A DNA stretch of 64,000 nt, taken from the NCBI GenBank assembly GCA_002384855.1, contig DGBP01000008.1:37552-101551 (forward strand), in the 5' to 3' direction. Both the position numbers and the translations under genes were made by a program. How positions within the stretch are numbered: position 1 is the first letter of the stretch; every line of letters starts with the position of its first letter. Source of the DNA: Nocardioidaceae bacterium UBA4001. GTDB taxonomy: Bacteria > Actinomycetota > Actinomycetes > Propionibacteriales > Nocardioidaceae. Below are positions 33,906-42,826 of this stretch, piece after piece. The notes below the pieces were generated by a model. It worked only from the letters and a program-made list of their open reading frames with translations. It did no database searches and had not been told where the DNA came from.

Positions 33906-35417
33906 TCAGCCGTTGTACGACGGCTGGGACTGCGGGTTGAACACGTCCATCCGCACGCGCTTGGCGTCGGCGACCCGACGGTCCCGCAGGTCGAACACGT
34001 CGAGGCCCTGCTGGATGTCGTTGGAGTAGACGTAGCCGTTGTAGTAGTACGCCGACCACGACCCGCCGAGCACCAGCCTCTCGTCGGAGAGCGGGCCCCG
34101 GTCGAACCAGGCGATCTCCTTCGGGTTGGCCGAGTCGGTGAAGTCGAACACCGAGACCCCACCCTGGTACCACGCCTGGACCATGATGTCCTTGCCCTTG
34201 ACCGGGATCAGCGAGCCGTTGTGGGCCACGCAGTTCTCGGTGTTGGACTGGGTGCGGGGCATCTTGTAGTAGCTCTGGAAGACCAGCTCACCGTCGACGA
34301 TGTCGTAGATGCCGTTGGCGCCCTTCTCGGGGCCGACGTCGGGGTTGCAGGTCGGGCCGCCACCGCCACCGAGCTCGTCGGTGAAGACCACCTTCGTGCC
34401 GGCGTTGTTGAAGGTCGCGGAGTGCCAGAACGCGAAGTTCTCGTTGTCCTGGACGACCTCGGTCACCACCGGGTTCTCGCGTTCGCTGATGTCGAGCAGG
34501 ATGCCGTCACCCATGCAGGCACCCGCGGCGATGTCCTTGCCCGGGTAGGCGGTGATGTCGTGGCAGCCGGCCGTGGGGCGCGAGCCCTGGGAGCCGTCGT
34601 TGCCGCCGTCGGGGAACAGCACCGGCGTGCCCACCAGTTCCGCGTTCTCCGGGGAGTCGACCGGGACCTTGACCACGCTGATCTTGTCGTGGGGCGGCTG
34701 GCAGTCGGGGAAGGACTCGCTCGGCCCGTAGGAGGAGACGTAGACGTAGAGGTCGCTGCCGTCCTTGGTCGGGGCGAGCGTGTGGGTGTGCGACCCGCAG
34801 TCGGTCTCGACGGCCGCGACGTACTCCGGCTCGGCGGGGTCGCTGATGTCGAAGACCCGGATGCCCTCCCACGAGCTCTTCTCGGCGGCCGTCTGGAAGA
34901 CGCTGCTGCACGAGTCGTCGCTGCGGCTGGAGTCGACGCTGAGCACCAGCAGGTCCTCGTGAACGGAGATGTCGTTCTGCGCGCCGGGGCAGACGACCTG
35001 GGTGACCACACGCGGCTGGGTGGGCCGGCGGACGTCGTACACCATGAAGCCGTTGTAGTTGCCGGCGTAGGCGTAGCCGTCCTTGAAGGCCAGGTCGCTG
35101 TTGTAGGCGCCCGGGGCCGCGAACTCCCCCTGCTTGGGGATGTTCGCGATCAGGGACATGTTCGGGCTGCTCGCGGTCTCACCCGGAGCGAGCGTGGCAC
35201 CGCTGTCGTCGAGCTGGGCGAAGTCCTGGCCCGGCAGACAGCCCATCGCGAAGTTGTCGCCGGCGCGCTCGAGGGCGCGCTGCTGGCCGGGCGGACACCC
35301 AGTGGCCTCCGAGGAGCCGGCGGAACCGGTCTCGTCCGCGGCGACGGGAGCCGCGGTGGCTGCGAGTGCGAAAGAGAAGAGGACCGCGGCGAGCGCGCGG
35401 CGTGCAGGTCTTGTCAT
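33906..35417 (-). CDS. Secreted LVIVD-repeat protein
   Basis: Exported protein of 503 aa. Signal peptide MTRPARRALAAVLFSFALAA with cleavage near APVAADE. It carries several LVIVD-type repeats, with signature strings GFMVYDVRRPTQPRVV, GIRVFDISDPAEPEYVAAV, GILLDISERENPVV and GVSVFDFTDSANPKEIAWF, which build a beta-propeller. Multiple Cys suggest disulfides. Ligand unknown; proteins of this type are surface or exported and often annotated only as LVIVD proteins. It is divergent from the DUF305 lipoprotein gene over about 120 bp and ends at a strong terminator. Confidence 0.87.
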   Translation of the reverse strand: MTRPARRALAAVLFSFALAATAAPVAADETGSAGSSEATGCPPGQQRALERAGDNFAMGCLPGQDFAQLDDSGATLAPGETASSPNMSLIANIPKQGEFAAPGAYNSDLAFKDGYAYAGNYNGFMVYDVRRPTQPRVVTQVVCPGAQNDISVHEDLLVLSVDSSRSDDSCSSVFQTAAEKSSWEGIRVFDISDPAEPEYVAAVETDCGSHTHTLAPTKDGSDLYVYVSSYGPSESFPDCQPPHDKISVVKVPVDSPENAELVGTPVLFPDGGNDGSQGSRPTAGCHDITAYPGKDIAAGACMGDGILLDISERENPVVTEVVQDNENFAFWHSATFNNAGTKVVFTDELGGGGGPTCNPDVGPEKGANGIYDIVDGELVFQSYYKMPRTQSNTENCVAHNGSLIPVKGKDIMVQAWYQGGVSVFDFTDSANPKEIAWFDRGPLSDERLVLGGSWSAYYYNGYVYSNDIQQGLDVFDLRDRRVADAKRVRMDVFNPQSQPSYNG

Positions 35418-35539
35418 GCAGGGCCTCCCAGACGGAGGTGACTCGTGTCACCCATTCGTGGGATATGTCGTACCTTGTGACGCGAGCAAAAGTAAAGAAT
35501 GTTGCGTCGGCCGGGCGTGACGACACAAAGGAGGCGTCG

Positions 35540-36220
35540 GTGGCACGCAGTCGTGGATGGTTGGCCGTCGGAGGCGTCGTGGCTGTGCTGGCCGTCGGTG
35601 GGTGCAGCTCGGACGCCGAGCCTGACGCTGGCCGCCCCTCCCCCTCGGGGAGTCCCGGGGTCACGGTCCTCCAGCCGGGGCGTCCCGGCGAGGCCGCGGA
35701 GACCGTCTCGCCCGGTGACGCCAGCGACGAGCAGGTCTGGAACCACTTCGACGTCGCGTTCGTGCAGATGATGATCCCCCACCACGCCCAGGCGCTCGAG
35801 ATGTCCCGGCTCGCGGAGAGTCGCGCCGCCGACGACGGCGTCCGGGCGATGGCCCGGCGGATCCGCGGCGCCCAGGGCCCAGAGATCGTCGCGATGGCGG
35901 CCTGGCTCGACGCCCGGGGCATGGAGGTTCCGAAGGCCGACGAGGACGCGGCCGACTACGACCACGGCGTGCACGGCCACACGGACATGGCCGGCATGCT
36001 CACACCGGAGCAGATGGCGGAGCTCGAGGCCGCCCGGGGCACGCGCTTCGACAGGCTGTTCCTCCGAGGCATGATCGCCCACCACCGAGGGGCGGTCGAG
36101 ATCGCCGACGCCACCGCCCGCGACGGCGCCGACGTGCAGGTGCTCGAGATGTCCGCGGACGTCAGCGTTGGCCAGGCGGCGGAGATCAACCGCATGGAGC
36201 AGCTGCTCCGCCGCCTGTAG
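35540..36220 (+). CDS. DUF305 lipoprotein
   Basis: Protein of 226 aa from GTG 35540 behind a strong AAAGGAGG site. Lipoprotein signal ending VLAVGGC. Two ferritin-like DUF305 helices-with-His blocks: MMIPHHAQALEM and GMIAHHRGAVEI. DUF305 proteins are extracytoplasmic, His/Met-rich and often found in copper or redox loci; a second copy lies in the copper island at 61.5-62.1 kb. Its own context (LVIVD protein, phosphodiesterase) gives no further hint. Confidence 0.9.
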   Translation: MARSRGWLAVGGVVAVLAVGGCSSDAEPDAGRPSPSGSPGVTVLQPGRPGEAAETVSPGDASDEQVWNHFDVAFVQMMIPHHAQALEMSRLAESRAADDGVRAMARRIRGAQGPEIVAMAAWLDARGMEVPKADEDAADYDHGVHGHTDMAGMLTPEQMAELEAARGTRFDRLFLRGMIAHHRGAVEIADATARDGADVQVLEMSADVSVGQAAEINRMEQLLRRL

Positions 36221-36239
36221 ACGCCTGTGGCCGGCTGGG

Positions 36240-37118
36240 TCAGGCCGCCGGCGCCGCCAGCCGGTCGCGCAGCACCTGCTCGAGGACGTCGGGACGGTTG
36301 CTGATCACACCGTCGACCCCCTTGTCGATGGCGGCGTTCATGTCCGCCGGGTCGTCGACGGTCCAGGTGAGGAGATCCATGCCCGCGGCGTGGACCGCGT
36401 CGACGTACGCCGCGTCGAACGACTTGTGGTGCGGGTTCACCTGGTCGGCCCACGTCGCGAGCTCGGGCAGCTGGGCGACTGCGGGGGTGCCGAGCAGGCC
36501 CACGGGGACACTCGGCTCGAGCTCGCTGTAGGTCCGCATCGAGTCGAAGCTGAACGACTGGACGACCAGCCGGTCGGCGGCGACCGCGGACTCGACGTAG
36601 CCGGGCACCTTGCGCATGGTGTCCACGACGTCGGCCTCGATTCCGGGGTAGAGCTGCGGAGCCTTGATCTCGAGGAGGAGACCCGCGCGGCTCGCCCGGA
36701 CGGTGTCGATCACCTCCGACAAGGTCGGGATCTGCTCGCCGGCATGCTCCGCGCCCTTCCAGGACCCGGCGTCGAGCCGGCTGAGCTCGGCATAGGTGAA
36801 GTCGGCGACCTTCCACGGCGCCCGGTCGGGGAAGACCTGCTCCACGTCGGTGGTGCGCGCGAGGTTCGTGTCGTGGACGATGATGAGCTCACCGTCCTTG
36901 GCGCGCTGGACATCGACCTCGATCAGGTCGGACCTCATCTCGATGCCCTCGCGGACGGCGGCCAGCGTGTTCTCCGGCGCGTAGGCGCTGGCGCCGCGGT
37001 GCGCCACGTTGGCCACCTCGACGGTGTCGGGCGCCGGTGCGGCGTGGGCGGGTGCGGCGACGGCGACCGCGGCGGTCAGGCCGACGACGGTGGTGGCGAG
37101 CTTGGCGGACAGGTGCAC
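36240..37118 (-). CDS. Secreted glycerophosphodiester phosphodiesterase
   Basis: Hydrolyses glycerophosphodiesters to glycerol-3-phosphate and an alcohol. 292 aa from GTG 37118 behind GAGGAG. Signal peptide (LATTVVGLTAAVAVAAPAHA). GDPD signature: VAHRGASAYAPENTLAA (catalytic His and Arg), then LIEVDVQRAKDGELIIVHD (metal Glu/Asp and second His). C-terminal TWTVDDPADMNAAIDKGVDG is the terminal barrel strand. It is likely extracellular and serves phosphate/glycerol scavenging or lipid turnover. Confidence 0.93.
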   Translation of the reverse strand: MHLSAKLATTVVGLTAAVAVAAPAHAAPAPDTVEVANVAHRGASAYAPENTLAAVREGIEMRSDLIEVDVQRAKDGELIIVHDTNLARTTDVEQVFPDRAPWKVADFTYAELSRLDAGSWKGAEHAGEQIPTLSEVIDTVRASRAGLLLEIKAPQLYPGIEADVVDTMRKVPGYVESAVAADRLVVQSFSFDSMRTYSELEPSVPVGLLGTPAVAQLPELATWADQVNPHHKSFDAAYVDAVHAAGMDLLTWTVDDPADMNAAIDKGVDGVISNRPDVLEQVLRDRLAAPAA

Positions 37119-37297
37119 GAGGAGCTCCTCGGGGAGGGTTTGTTCGGTCGCGCACGACGCTGTCGGGCCCAGGTGTCCTCCGGGTGGCCTGACGGTGACC
37201 CAGCCACGTCCTTTACTTTGCGGCTCCATCCCTCCGGCAGCGAAAGAGCCGCCCCCGCACCGATTTCTCGGGCCTGGGACGGCTCTCGCGTGGCTGG

Positions 37298-37384
37298 CGG
37301 TGGCGGAGGGATTTGAACCCTCGGTGGGCTTGCACCCACAAACGCTTTCGAGGCGTTCTCCTTAGGCCGCTCGGACACGCCACC
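37298..37384 (-). tRNA. tRNA-Ser (anticodon CGA)
   Basis: 87 nt on the minus strand: acceptor GGTGGCG/CGCCACC with discriminator G, anticodon loop CTCGAAA (CGA), a long class II variable arm, and T-arm GGTTCAAATCC. CCA not encoded. A TAGTAC box at 37395-37400 (minus strand) is a possible -10. Confidence 0.96.
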
Positions 37385-37428
37385 GCGGACGAGGGTACTA
37401 GACCTCCCCGGTCGGCAGAAATCGGAGG

Positions 37429-37899
37429 TCAGTCCCGCACCCGGTGGGTGGCGAAGAAGTCCTGGAGCAGGCTCGTGCACTCCTCGGCCAGCACCCCGGT
37501 CACGACCTCGGGGCGGTGGTTGAGGCGGCGGTCGCGCACGACGTCCCACAGCGACCCCACGGCACCGGCCTTGTCGTCGTACGCCCCGAACACCACGCGG
37601 CGGACGCGCGAGAGTACGGCGGCGCCGGCGCACATCGTGCAGGGCTCGAGGGTGACGACGAGGGTGCATCCCTCGAGCCGCCACTCGCCCCGGGTCCGCG
37701 CCGCCGCCCGCAGGGCCAGGATCTCCGCGTGGGCGGTCGGGTCGGCGTCGGCCTCACGCTCGTTGCGCCCCCGGCCGATCACGGTGCCGTCCGGGTCGAG
37801 GACGACGGCGCCGATCGGGACGTCGCCCGTGGCCGTGGCAGCCCGCGCCTCGTCGAGGGCCGTCCGCATCGGGTCGTCCCACTCGTCGTATCCGACCAT
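37429..37899 (-). CDS. tadA: tRNA-specific adenosine deaminase
   Basis: Converts A34 to inosine in tRNA-Arg(ACG). 156 aa. Zinc-dependent deaminase motif: HAE in TAHAEILAL (proton-shuttling Glu) and PCTMCAGA (zinc Cys pair). Basic C-terminus (DFFATHRVRD). The start ATG shares one base with the stop of the upstream partner gene (TGATG), showing tight coupling. Confidence 0.95.
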   Translation of the reverse strand: MVGYDEWDDPMRTALDEARAATATGDVPIGAVVLDPDGTVIGRGRNEREADADPTAHAEILALRAAARTRGEWRLEGCTLVVTLEPCTMCAGAAVLSRVRRVVFGAYDDKAGAVGSLWDVVRDRRLNHRPEVVTGVLAEECTSLLQDFFATHRVRD

Positions 37900-38396
37900 C
37901 AGGAGGCAGGCACTCCGACGGCCTCGTCGAACTGCGCACCGAAGCCGACGCGGCTGGCGATGTCGCCGAGCATCTCGTCGGGGTAGAGGTCGAGCTCGTC
38001 GAGCAGCGCCCCCATGTCCATCGCGCCCATGCCCAGGTCGTCGAGGATCCCGGGATCGCCGGCCGGGACGGGCTCGTCCTCGTCGCCGGGCAGCGGGATG
38101 TCGAGGAACTCCACGACCGACCGGGCGATCGGCCAGTCGGTCGCGGCCGTGACGTCGGATAGCAGGACCCGGGTGCTCGCGCCGGCGGTGCGCACGAGCA
38201 CGAAGAAGTCCTCGTCGACCGAGACCAGGCCCAGGGAGCCGCCGTCACCGGGCCATCTGCGCAGCTCGGTGGCGAGGGAGTCCAGGTCGGTGATGGTCTC
38301 CGGGGCGATCTGCTCCACCTGCCAGACCCCCTCCTCCCGGAAGGCGACCACGGCGAAGTCGACGCCCTCGGCGAGTGCTTCGGACTGGTCGGACAT
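37899..38396 (-). CDS. tRNA adenosine deaminase-associated protein
   Basis: Acidic protein of 165 aa, co-translated with tadA (1-base overlap). The central beta-rich part (VDFAVVAFREEGVWQVEQI, VDEDFFVLVRT, TRVLLSDVTAATDW) followed by a Met/Asp-rich tail (LDDLGMGAMDMGALLDELDL) matches the actinobacterial family always found beside tadA. Biochemical role unknown; a partner or chaperone of TadA is an inference from synteny. Confidence 0.88.
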   Translation of the reverse strand: MSDQSEALAEGVDFAVVAFREEGVWQVEQIAPETITDLDSLATELRRWPGDGGSLGLVSVDEDFFVLVRTAGASTRVLLSDVTAATDWPIARSVVEFLDIPLPGDEDEPVPAGDPGILDDLGMGAMDMGALLDELDLYPDEMLGDIASRVGFGAQFDEAVGVPAS

Positions 38397-38482
38397 ACAG
38401 CCTCCCTGGTAGACCCCCGGGCACGATCGTCGCAGATCATCCCGCGTGGCACTAGCCGCAGCACGTGACCTAGGTTGTGCCC

Positions 38483-39124
38483 ATGCGGATCCTCGTGGCT
38501 GACCACCCCCTCGTTGCGCACAAGCTGACCGTCCTGCGCGACGAGACCACCGACTCCCCCACCTTCCGGCGGCTCGCCGACGAGCTCGTGACCCTGCTCG
38601 CCTACGAGGCGACCCGCGACGTTCGCGTCGAGGAGGTGACGGTGCGGACTCCCGTCTCCCCGGCCTGCGGCGCCCACCTGGCCAACCCCAAGCCCCTCGT
38701 GGTCCCGATCCTCCGCGCCGGCCTCGGCATGCTCGACGGCATGATGCGGCTGCTGCCCACGGCGGAGGTCGGGTTCCTCGGCATGGTGCGCAACGAGGAG
38801 ACGCTCGAGGCGTCGACGTACGCCGAGCGGCTCCCCGACGACCTGTCGGGCCGCCAGTGCTACGTGCTCGACCCGATGCTCGCGACCGGCGGGACCCTCG
38901 CCGCGGCGATCCGATTCCTGGTCGACCGTGGAGCCGACCACATCACTGCGATCTGCCTGCTCACCGCCCCGGAGGGCGTGCGGCGCGTCGAGCGGGACCT
39001 CGTGGGCCTCGACGTCCCGGTCACTGTCGTGACGGCAGCGATGGACGAGCGCCTGAACGAGCTCGGCTACATCGTGCCCGGGCTCGGTGACGCCGGCGAC
39101 CGCCTCTACGGGATCGCCGGCTGA
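38483..39124 (+). CDS. upp: Uracil phosphoribosyltransferase
   Basis: Pyrimidine salvage: uracil + PRPP to UMP. 213 aa from ATG 38483 (a GTG two codons earlier is possible). PRPP-binding loop LDPMLATGGTLAAAI, the N-terminal VADHPLVAHKL and the uracil-binding C-terminus ELGYIVPGLGDAGDRLYG are all standard. It is divergent from the tadA pair, an arrangement common in actinobacteria. Confidence 0.97.
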   Translation: MRILVADHPLVAHKLTVLRDETTDSPTFRRLADELVTLLAYEATRDVRVEEVTVRTPVSPACGAHLANPKPLVVPILRAGLGMLDGMMRLLPTAEVGFLGMVRNEETLEASTYAERLPDDLSGRQCYVLDPMLATGGTLAAAIRFLVDRGADHITAICLLTAPEGVRRVERDLVGLDVPVTVVTAAMDERLNELGYIVPGLGDAGDRLYGIAG

Positions 39125-39130
39125 ACCGAG

Positions 39131-39274
39131 TCACGTGTCGAAGATCGGGACCACTCCGGTCGCGACCAGGACCATCAGCAGGACGACGAGTCCACCGAGG
39201 ACCGCGTAGCTGATGCCCTTGGACTTGGTGTCCTCAGGTGGTTCCGGGGCGTCGTACTTGTGCCCACCTTCCAT
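39131..39274 (-). CDS. Small single-pass membrane protein (47 aa)
   Basis: A 47-residue gene, ATG 39274, behind a near-ideal GGAGGT site 8 bases upstream. A soluble, charged N-terminus (MEGGHKYDAPEPPEDTKSKG) precedes one membrane segment (ISYAVLGGLVVLLMVLVATG) and a short outside tail (VVPIFDT). No family recognised with certainty; similar tiny DUF-type membrane proteins are common next to metabolic genes in actinobacteria. It is convergent with upp (6-bp gap). Confidence 0.78.
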   Translation of the reverse strand: MEGGHKYDAPEPPEDTKSKGISYAVLGGLVVLLMVLVATGVVPIFDT

Positions 39275-39368
39275 GGCGATGACCTCCAAGTCATCCGTGG
39301 TGCTCGAGTAGGCCCCTCCCCGCGGGGGAGTCTACCGACCCGAGCCGGGCCACCTCAGGCGAGGATCG

Positions 39369-40757
39369 TCACAGTCCCTTGACCGCGCTGAGCAGCTTGC
39401 CGAGGGAGTCCTTCGCGTCGCCGAAGAGCAAGGTGGTCTTCGGGTCGAAGAGCAGCTCGTTCTCGATGCCCGCGAAGCCCGGACGCATGGAGCGCTTCAT
39501 GAAGACGACCTGCCGCGCCTCGTCGGCGTTGAGGATCGGCATGCCGTAGATGGGAGCCCTCGGGGTGGTCCTGGCAGCGGGGTTGACGACGTCGTTGGCG
39601 CCCACGACGAGGACGACGTCGGTCTGCTTGAACTCGCCGTTGATGTCGTCCATCTCCTTGAGCTGCTCGTAGGGCACCTGTGCCTCGGCGAGCAGCACGT
39701 TCATGTGACCGGGCATCCGGCCGGCCACCGGGTGGATGGCGTAGTCGACCTTGGTGCCGCGCTCGGTGAGGACGTCGACGAGCTCGCGCAGCGTGTGCTG
39801 GGCCTGGGCGACGGCGAGCCCGTAGCCGGGCACGATGATCACCTTGTCGGCGTAGCCGAGGAGGATGGCGACGTCCTCGGGGCCCCCGGACCGGACCGGC
39901 CTGTCGGAGGTCTCGCCGGCCCCCAGCGTCGAGCCGCCCTTGAGAGCGCCGAAGAGGATGTTGGCGACCGAGCGTCCCATCGCCCCGGCCATCAGCAGGG
40001 TCAGGAAGGTACCCGAGGCGCCGACCAGGGTCCCGCCGACGAGCAGCACGGTGTTCTGGAGGATGTAGCCACTGGCCGCCACGGCAAGGCCTGTGCCCGC
40101 GTTGAGGAGGCTGATCACGATCGGCACGTCCGCACCGCCGACCGGCAGGACGAGGAGCACGCCCACCAGGAGGCCGAGAAGGCCCAGGACGATGCCGATG
40201 AGCATCGAGGGGGTCCACACCGTCATCACCGACAGCGCGACCGAGGCGATGACGCCGAGCGCGAAGATGACGGGGAGCCCCGGGAAGAGCACGGGCCGCG
40301 AGGTCATCAGCTCCTGGAGCTTGGCGAAGGTGACCACCGACCCGGAGAACGCCCCCGAGCCGACCACGATGGTGAACGCAGTCGCGATCAGCGCGAAGGT
40401 TCCCGGGTCGTGCCCGGGCTCGGTCATGTCCGCGAGCTCGAGGAGGGCGACGAGCGCGGCCGCGCCGCCACCCACGCCGTTGAACAGGGCGACCAGCTGC
40501 GGCATCTGGGTCATCTGCACCCGCTGCGCGCCGAGGACACCGGCGATCGAGCCGATCACGATGGCGACGAGGATGGGTACGACGTTGTCGAGCTCGGCGT
40601 AGAAGAACACCACCACCACCGCGACGGTCGCACCGATCGCGCCGAGGAGGTTGCCCGTGCGCGCGTGCTTCGGCGACGAGAGGCCCTTGAGGGCAAGGAT
40701 GAAGAAGACGGCCGCAGCAAGGTAGACCAGCTGCACCCAGACCGGGGTGTCGATCAT
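39369..40757 (-). CDS. pntB: NAD(P) transhydrogenase subunit beta
   Basis: Proton-translocating transhydrogenase, subunit beta, 462 aa. About nine membrane helices are followed by the cytosolic NADP(H)-binding domain III (VIIVPGYGLAVAQAQH, then VGANDVVNPAAR and LFGDAKDSLGKL). Proton-channel residues are within the helical half. Its start overlaps the pntAb stop as ATGA, consistent with stoichiometric synthesis. It supplies NADPH using the proton gradient. Confidence 0.96.
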   Translation of the reverse strand: MIDTPVWVQLVYLAAAVFFILALKGLSSPKHARTGNLLGAIGATVAVVVVFFYAELDNVVPILVAIVIGSIAGVLGAQRVQMTQMPQLVALFNGVGGGAAALVALLELADMTEPGHDPGTFALIATAFTIVVGSGAFSGSVVTFAKLQELMTSRPVLFPGLPVIFALGVIASVALSVMTVWTPSMLIGIVLGLLGLLVGVLLVLPVGGADVPIVISLLNAGTGLAVAASGYILQNTVLLVGGTLVGASGTFLTLLMAGAMGRSVANILFGALKGGSTLGAGETSDRPVRSGGPEDVAILLGYADKVIIVPGYGLAVAQAQHTLRELVDVLTERGTKVDYAIHPVAGRMPGHMNVLLAEAQVPYEQLKEMDDINGEFKQTDVVLVVGANDVVNPAARTTPRAPIYGMPILNADEARQVVFMKRSMRPGFAGIENELLFDPKTTLLFGDAKDSLGKLLSAVKGL

Positions 40758-41080
40758 GCTGCCGCTCCGCTCTGGTCGGTGCCCGCGCTCTTGGCCGGCT
40801 TCTTCTTGCGCGTGAACATCTGCAGCATCCGGTCGGTCACCACGAAGCCGCCGACCATGTTGACCGTCGCCATGACGACGGCGATGAGGCCGACGACGAG
40901 CTGGACGGTCGACTCGGCGTAGCCGGTGACCAGGATCGCGCCGAGCAGGATGATGCCGTGGATCGCGTTCGCGCCGGACATCAGCGGGGTGTGCAGCGTC
41001 GAGGAGACCTTGGAGATCACCTCGATGCCGACGAACACGCTGAGGACGAAGATCGTCAGCCAGACGACTGCCTCACTCAC
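40754..41080 (-). CDS. pntAb: NAD(P) transhydrogenase subunit alpha, membrane part
   Basis: Protein of 108 aa from GTG 41080 (VSEAVVWLTIFVL) with three membrane helices and conserved THTPLMSGxNA-like block (STLHTPLMSGANAIHGI). This is domain IIa of the transhydrogenase, separate from the NAD-binding domain as in many alphaproteobacteria and actinobacteria. It overlaps pntAa (GTGA) upstream and pntB (ATGA) downstream. Confidence 0.95.
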   Translation of the reverse strand: MSEAVVWLTIFVLSVFVGIEVISKVSSTLHTPLMSGANAIHGIILLGAILVTGYAESTVQLVVGLIAVVMATVNMVGGFVVTDRMLQMFTRKKKPAKSAGTDQSGAAA

Positions 41081-42219
41081 GACACCGCTCCTTCCAGGAG
41101 GTTCCGGGTGGGCTCGTGCCACACCTGCCCGTCTCGGGTGACACAGGATCCCGCGACGATCTCGTCTTCGAAGTCGGGGGCGAAGGTCGCCGTACCGTCC
41201 TCGTTCTTGACCGTCATGAGCGTGACCAGGTTGACGACGTTCTGCGCGTAGAGCCTGGACGCCGGGCCGGGCATCTGGCTGGGCACGTTCGCCCCGCCCC
41301 AGACCTGGGCGTGGCCGACCCGGACGACCTGGCCGGGCACGGAACCCTCGACGTTGCCGCCGGTCTCCGCAGCGAGGTCGACGACCACCGAGCCGGGCTT
41401 CATCGTCTCGACCATCTCCCGGGTGACCAGCCGCGGCGCCTGGCGACCGGGCACGGCGGCGGTGGTGATCAGCGCGTCGGCGGCGGTGATGTACGGCGTG
41501 AGCAGGTCCCGCTGACGCTGGGCGCGGTCCTCGGTCATCTCGCGGGCGTAACCACCGGAACCCTCGAGCGTCTCGAGGTCGAGGTCGATGCTCTGGGCAC
41601 CCATCGACCGGATCTCCTCGGCGGCCGCGGCGCGGACGTCGTAGGCCTTGACGACGGCGCCGAGGCGCTTGGCGGTCGCGATGGCCTGGAGGCCGGCCAC
41701 CCCGGCGCCGAGCACGACGACCTCGGCCGGCGGGACGGTCCCCGCGGCGGTCATGTTCAGAGGGAAGAACCTGCGCAGCAGTCCCGCGGCGACGATGGCG
41801 CAGCGGTACCCGGCTACGAGTGCCTGGGAGGACAGCGCGTCCATCGACTGCGCGCGGGAGATCCGGGGCACGAGCTCCATCGCGAACGAGGTGACTCCGA
41901 CGTCACGCAGGTCCCGGACGAGGTCGAGGGACTGCGCGGGGGGCAGGAACGACATCGTCGAGGTCGTGCTCGCCAGTCGCCTCACCGCCAGCGGCTCGAG
42001 CGCCTGCACCGAGACCACCAGGTCGGCCCCGTCGAGGGCGTCCGCGGACACTGTGGCTCCGGCGTCGAGGTAGTCCTGGTCCGAGGCGTCGGCATGGTCC
42101 CCCGCTCCGGGCTCCACCACGACGTCGTACCCGAGCCCGGTCAGCTTCGGCACCAGGTCCGGCACCATGGCCACGCGGCTCTCACCCTCACGCACTTCTT
42201 TGGCTACTGCGATCTTCAC
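41077..42219 (-). CDS. pntAa: NAD(P) transhydrogenase subunit alpha, NAD(H)-binding part
   Basis: Domain I of the transhydrogenase, 380 aa from GTG 42219 (VKIAVAKEVREGESRVAM). It resembles alanine dehydrogenase: NAD-binding GAGVAGLQA, the flexible RQR-containing loop DRAQRQRDLL, and PGRQAPRLVTREMV. It binds NADH and passes hydride to NADP in PntB. First gene of the three-gene operon; the promoter lies in the 268-bp divergent region shared with the DksA-like gene, which holds a repeated hairpin. Confidence 0.96.
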   Translation of the reverse strand: MKIAVAKEVREGESRVAMVPDLVPKLTGLGYDVVVEPGAGDHADASDQDYLDAGATVSADALDGADLVVSVQALEPLAVRRLASTTSTMSFLPPAQSLDLVRDLRDVGVTSFAMELVPRISRAQSMDALSSQALVAGYRCAIVAAGLLRRFFPLNMTAAGTVPPAEVVVLGAGVAGLQAIATAKRLGAVVKAYDVRAAAAEEIRSMGAQSIDLDLETLEGSGGYAREMTEDRAQRQRDLLTPYITAADALITTAAVPGRQAPRLVTREMVETMKPGSVVVDLAAETGGNVEGSVPGQVVRVGHAQVWGGANVPSQMPGPASRLYAQNVVNLVTLMTVKNEDGTATFAPDFEDEIVAGSCVTRDGQVWHEPTRNLLEGAVS

Positions 42220-42335
42220 CCTTGTGAAACTAGAGCACGCGTTTGGGTATCGCCTTGCAATGTGACCCACACAACGAGGTGTGTCTGCAAATTGGGGACA
42301 AAAGTCCCCTGCTGGGTCGGTGCTCAGCCAGGACG

Positions 42336-42422
42336 GGCAACAACCGTCCACGCGGATTGTTGTGGCCCCAGATTCCGCGGATCTCGGGGCAACAACCGTC
42401 CGCACGGATGGTTGTTGCCCCG
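42336..42422. repeat. Two direct copies of a ~35-nt hairpin module (REPIN-like)
   Basis: Copy 1 (42336-42370) and copy 2 (42387-42422) share the core GGGCAACAACCGTCC near their 5' ends, 16 bp apart. Copy 2 is a near-perfect hairpin with 17-bp arms, a 2-base loop and one G-T wobble; copy 1 is an imperfect version. The element lies in a divergent intergenic region (pntAa/dksA), so termination is unlikely. A REP-type repetitive element or a regulatory RNA structure are the options. Confidence 0.65.
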
Positions 42423-42487
42423 CCCTCGACCCGACCTCCCGCCCAGTCCGACACATGCCCGACCCGGTTTCGGAGCACCATGAGGGC

Positions 42488-42826
42488 ATGGACGCATCCT
42501 CCGACGACATCGCCGAGACCCTTCACGCCAAGCGGACCGAGCTCCTGCAGCAGATGGGCGTGCTCGAGGAGAAGCCGACCGACCACGGCTCGATCTCCTT
42601 CGGCAAGCGCGTCGGCGAGGGGACGTCGATGGCCGTCGACCGCCTCTCCCAGGTGGCCGTCCACGACCGGCTCCAGACCACCCTCGCCGATGTGGAACGC
42701 GCGCTCGCCAAGCTCGAGGAGAGCAGCTACGGCTCCTGCGACGTCTGCGGCGAGCCGATCGGCGCCGAGCGGCTCGAGGCTCTCCCCTGGGCGGTCCGCT
42801 GCGTCGAGGACGCAGCGCGGCGCTAA
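42488..42826 (+). CDS. DksA/TraR-type zinc-finger protein (incomplete finger)
   Basis: Protein of 112 aa with a long N-terminal helical hairpin (residues 5-80) and a C-terminal finger C84-x2-C87-x17-C105-x2-D108. The fourth Cys of the usual motif is replaced by Asp. Such proteins enter the RNA polymerase secondary channel; here the role is inferred. I chose ATG 42488, which has GAGGGC just upstream; an in-frame ATG at 42455 is possible. Its stop overlaps the convergent racemase stop by 4 bp. Confidence 0.85.
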   Translation: MDASSDDIAETLHAKRTELLQQMGVLEEKPTDHGSISFGKRVGEGTSMAVDRLSQVAVHDRLQTTLADVERALAKLEESSYGSCDVCGEPIGAERLEALPWAVRCVEDAARR

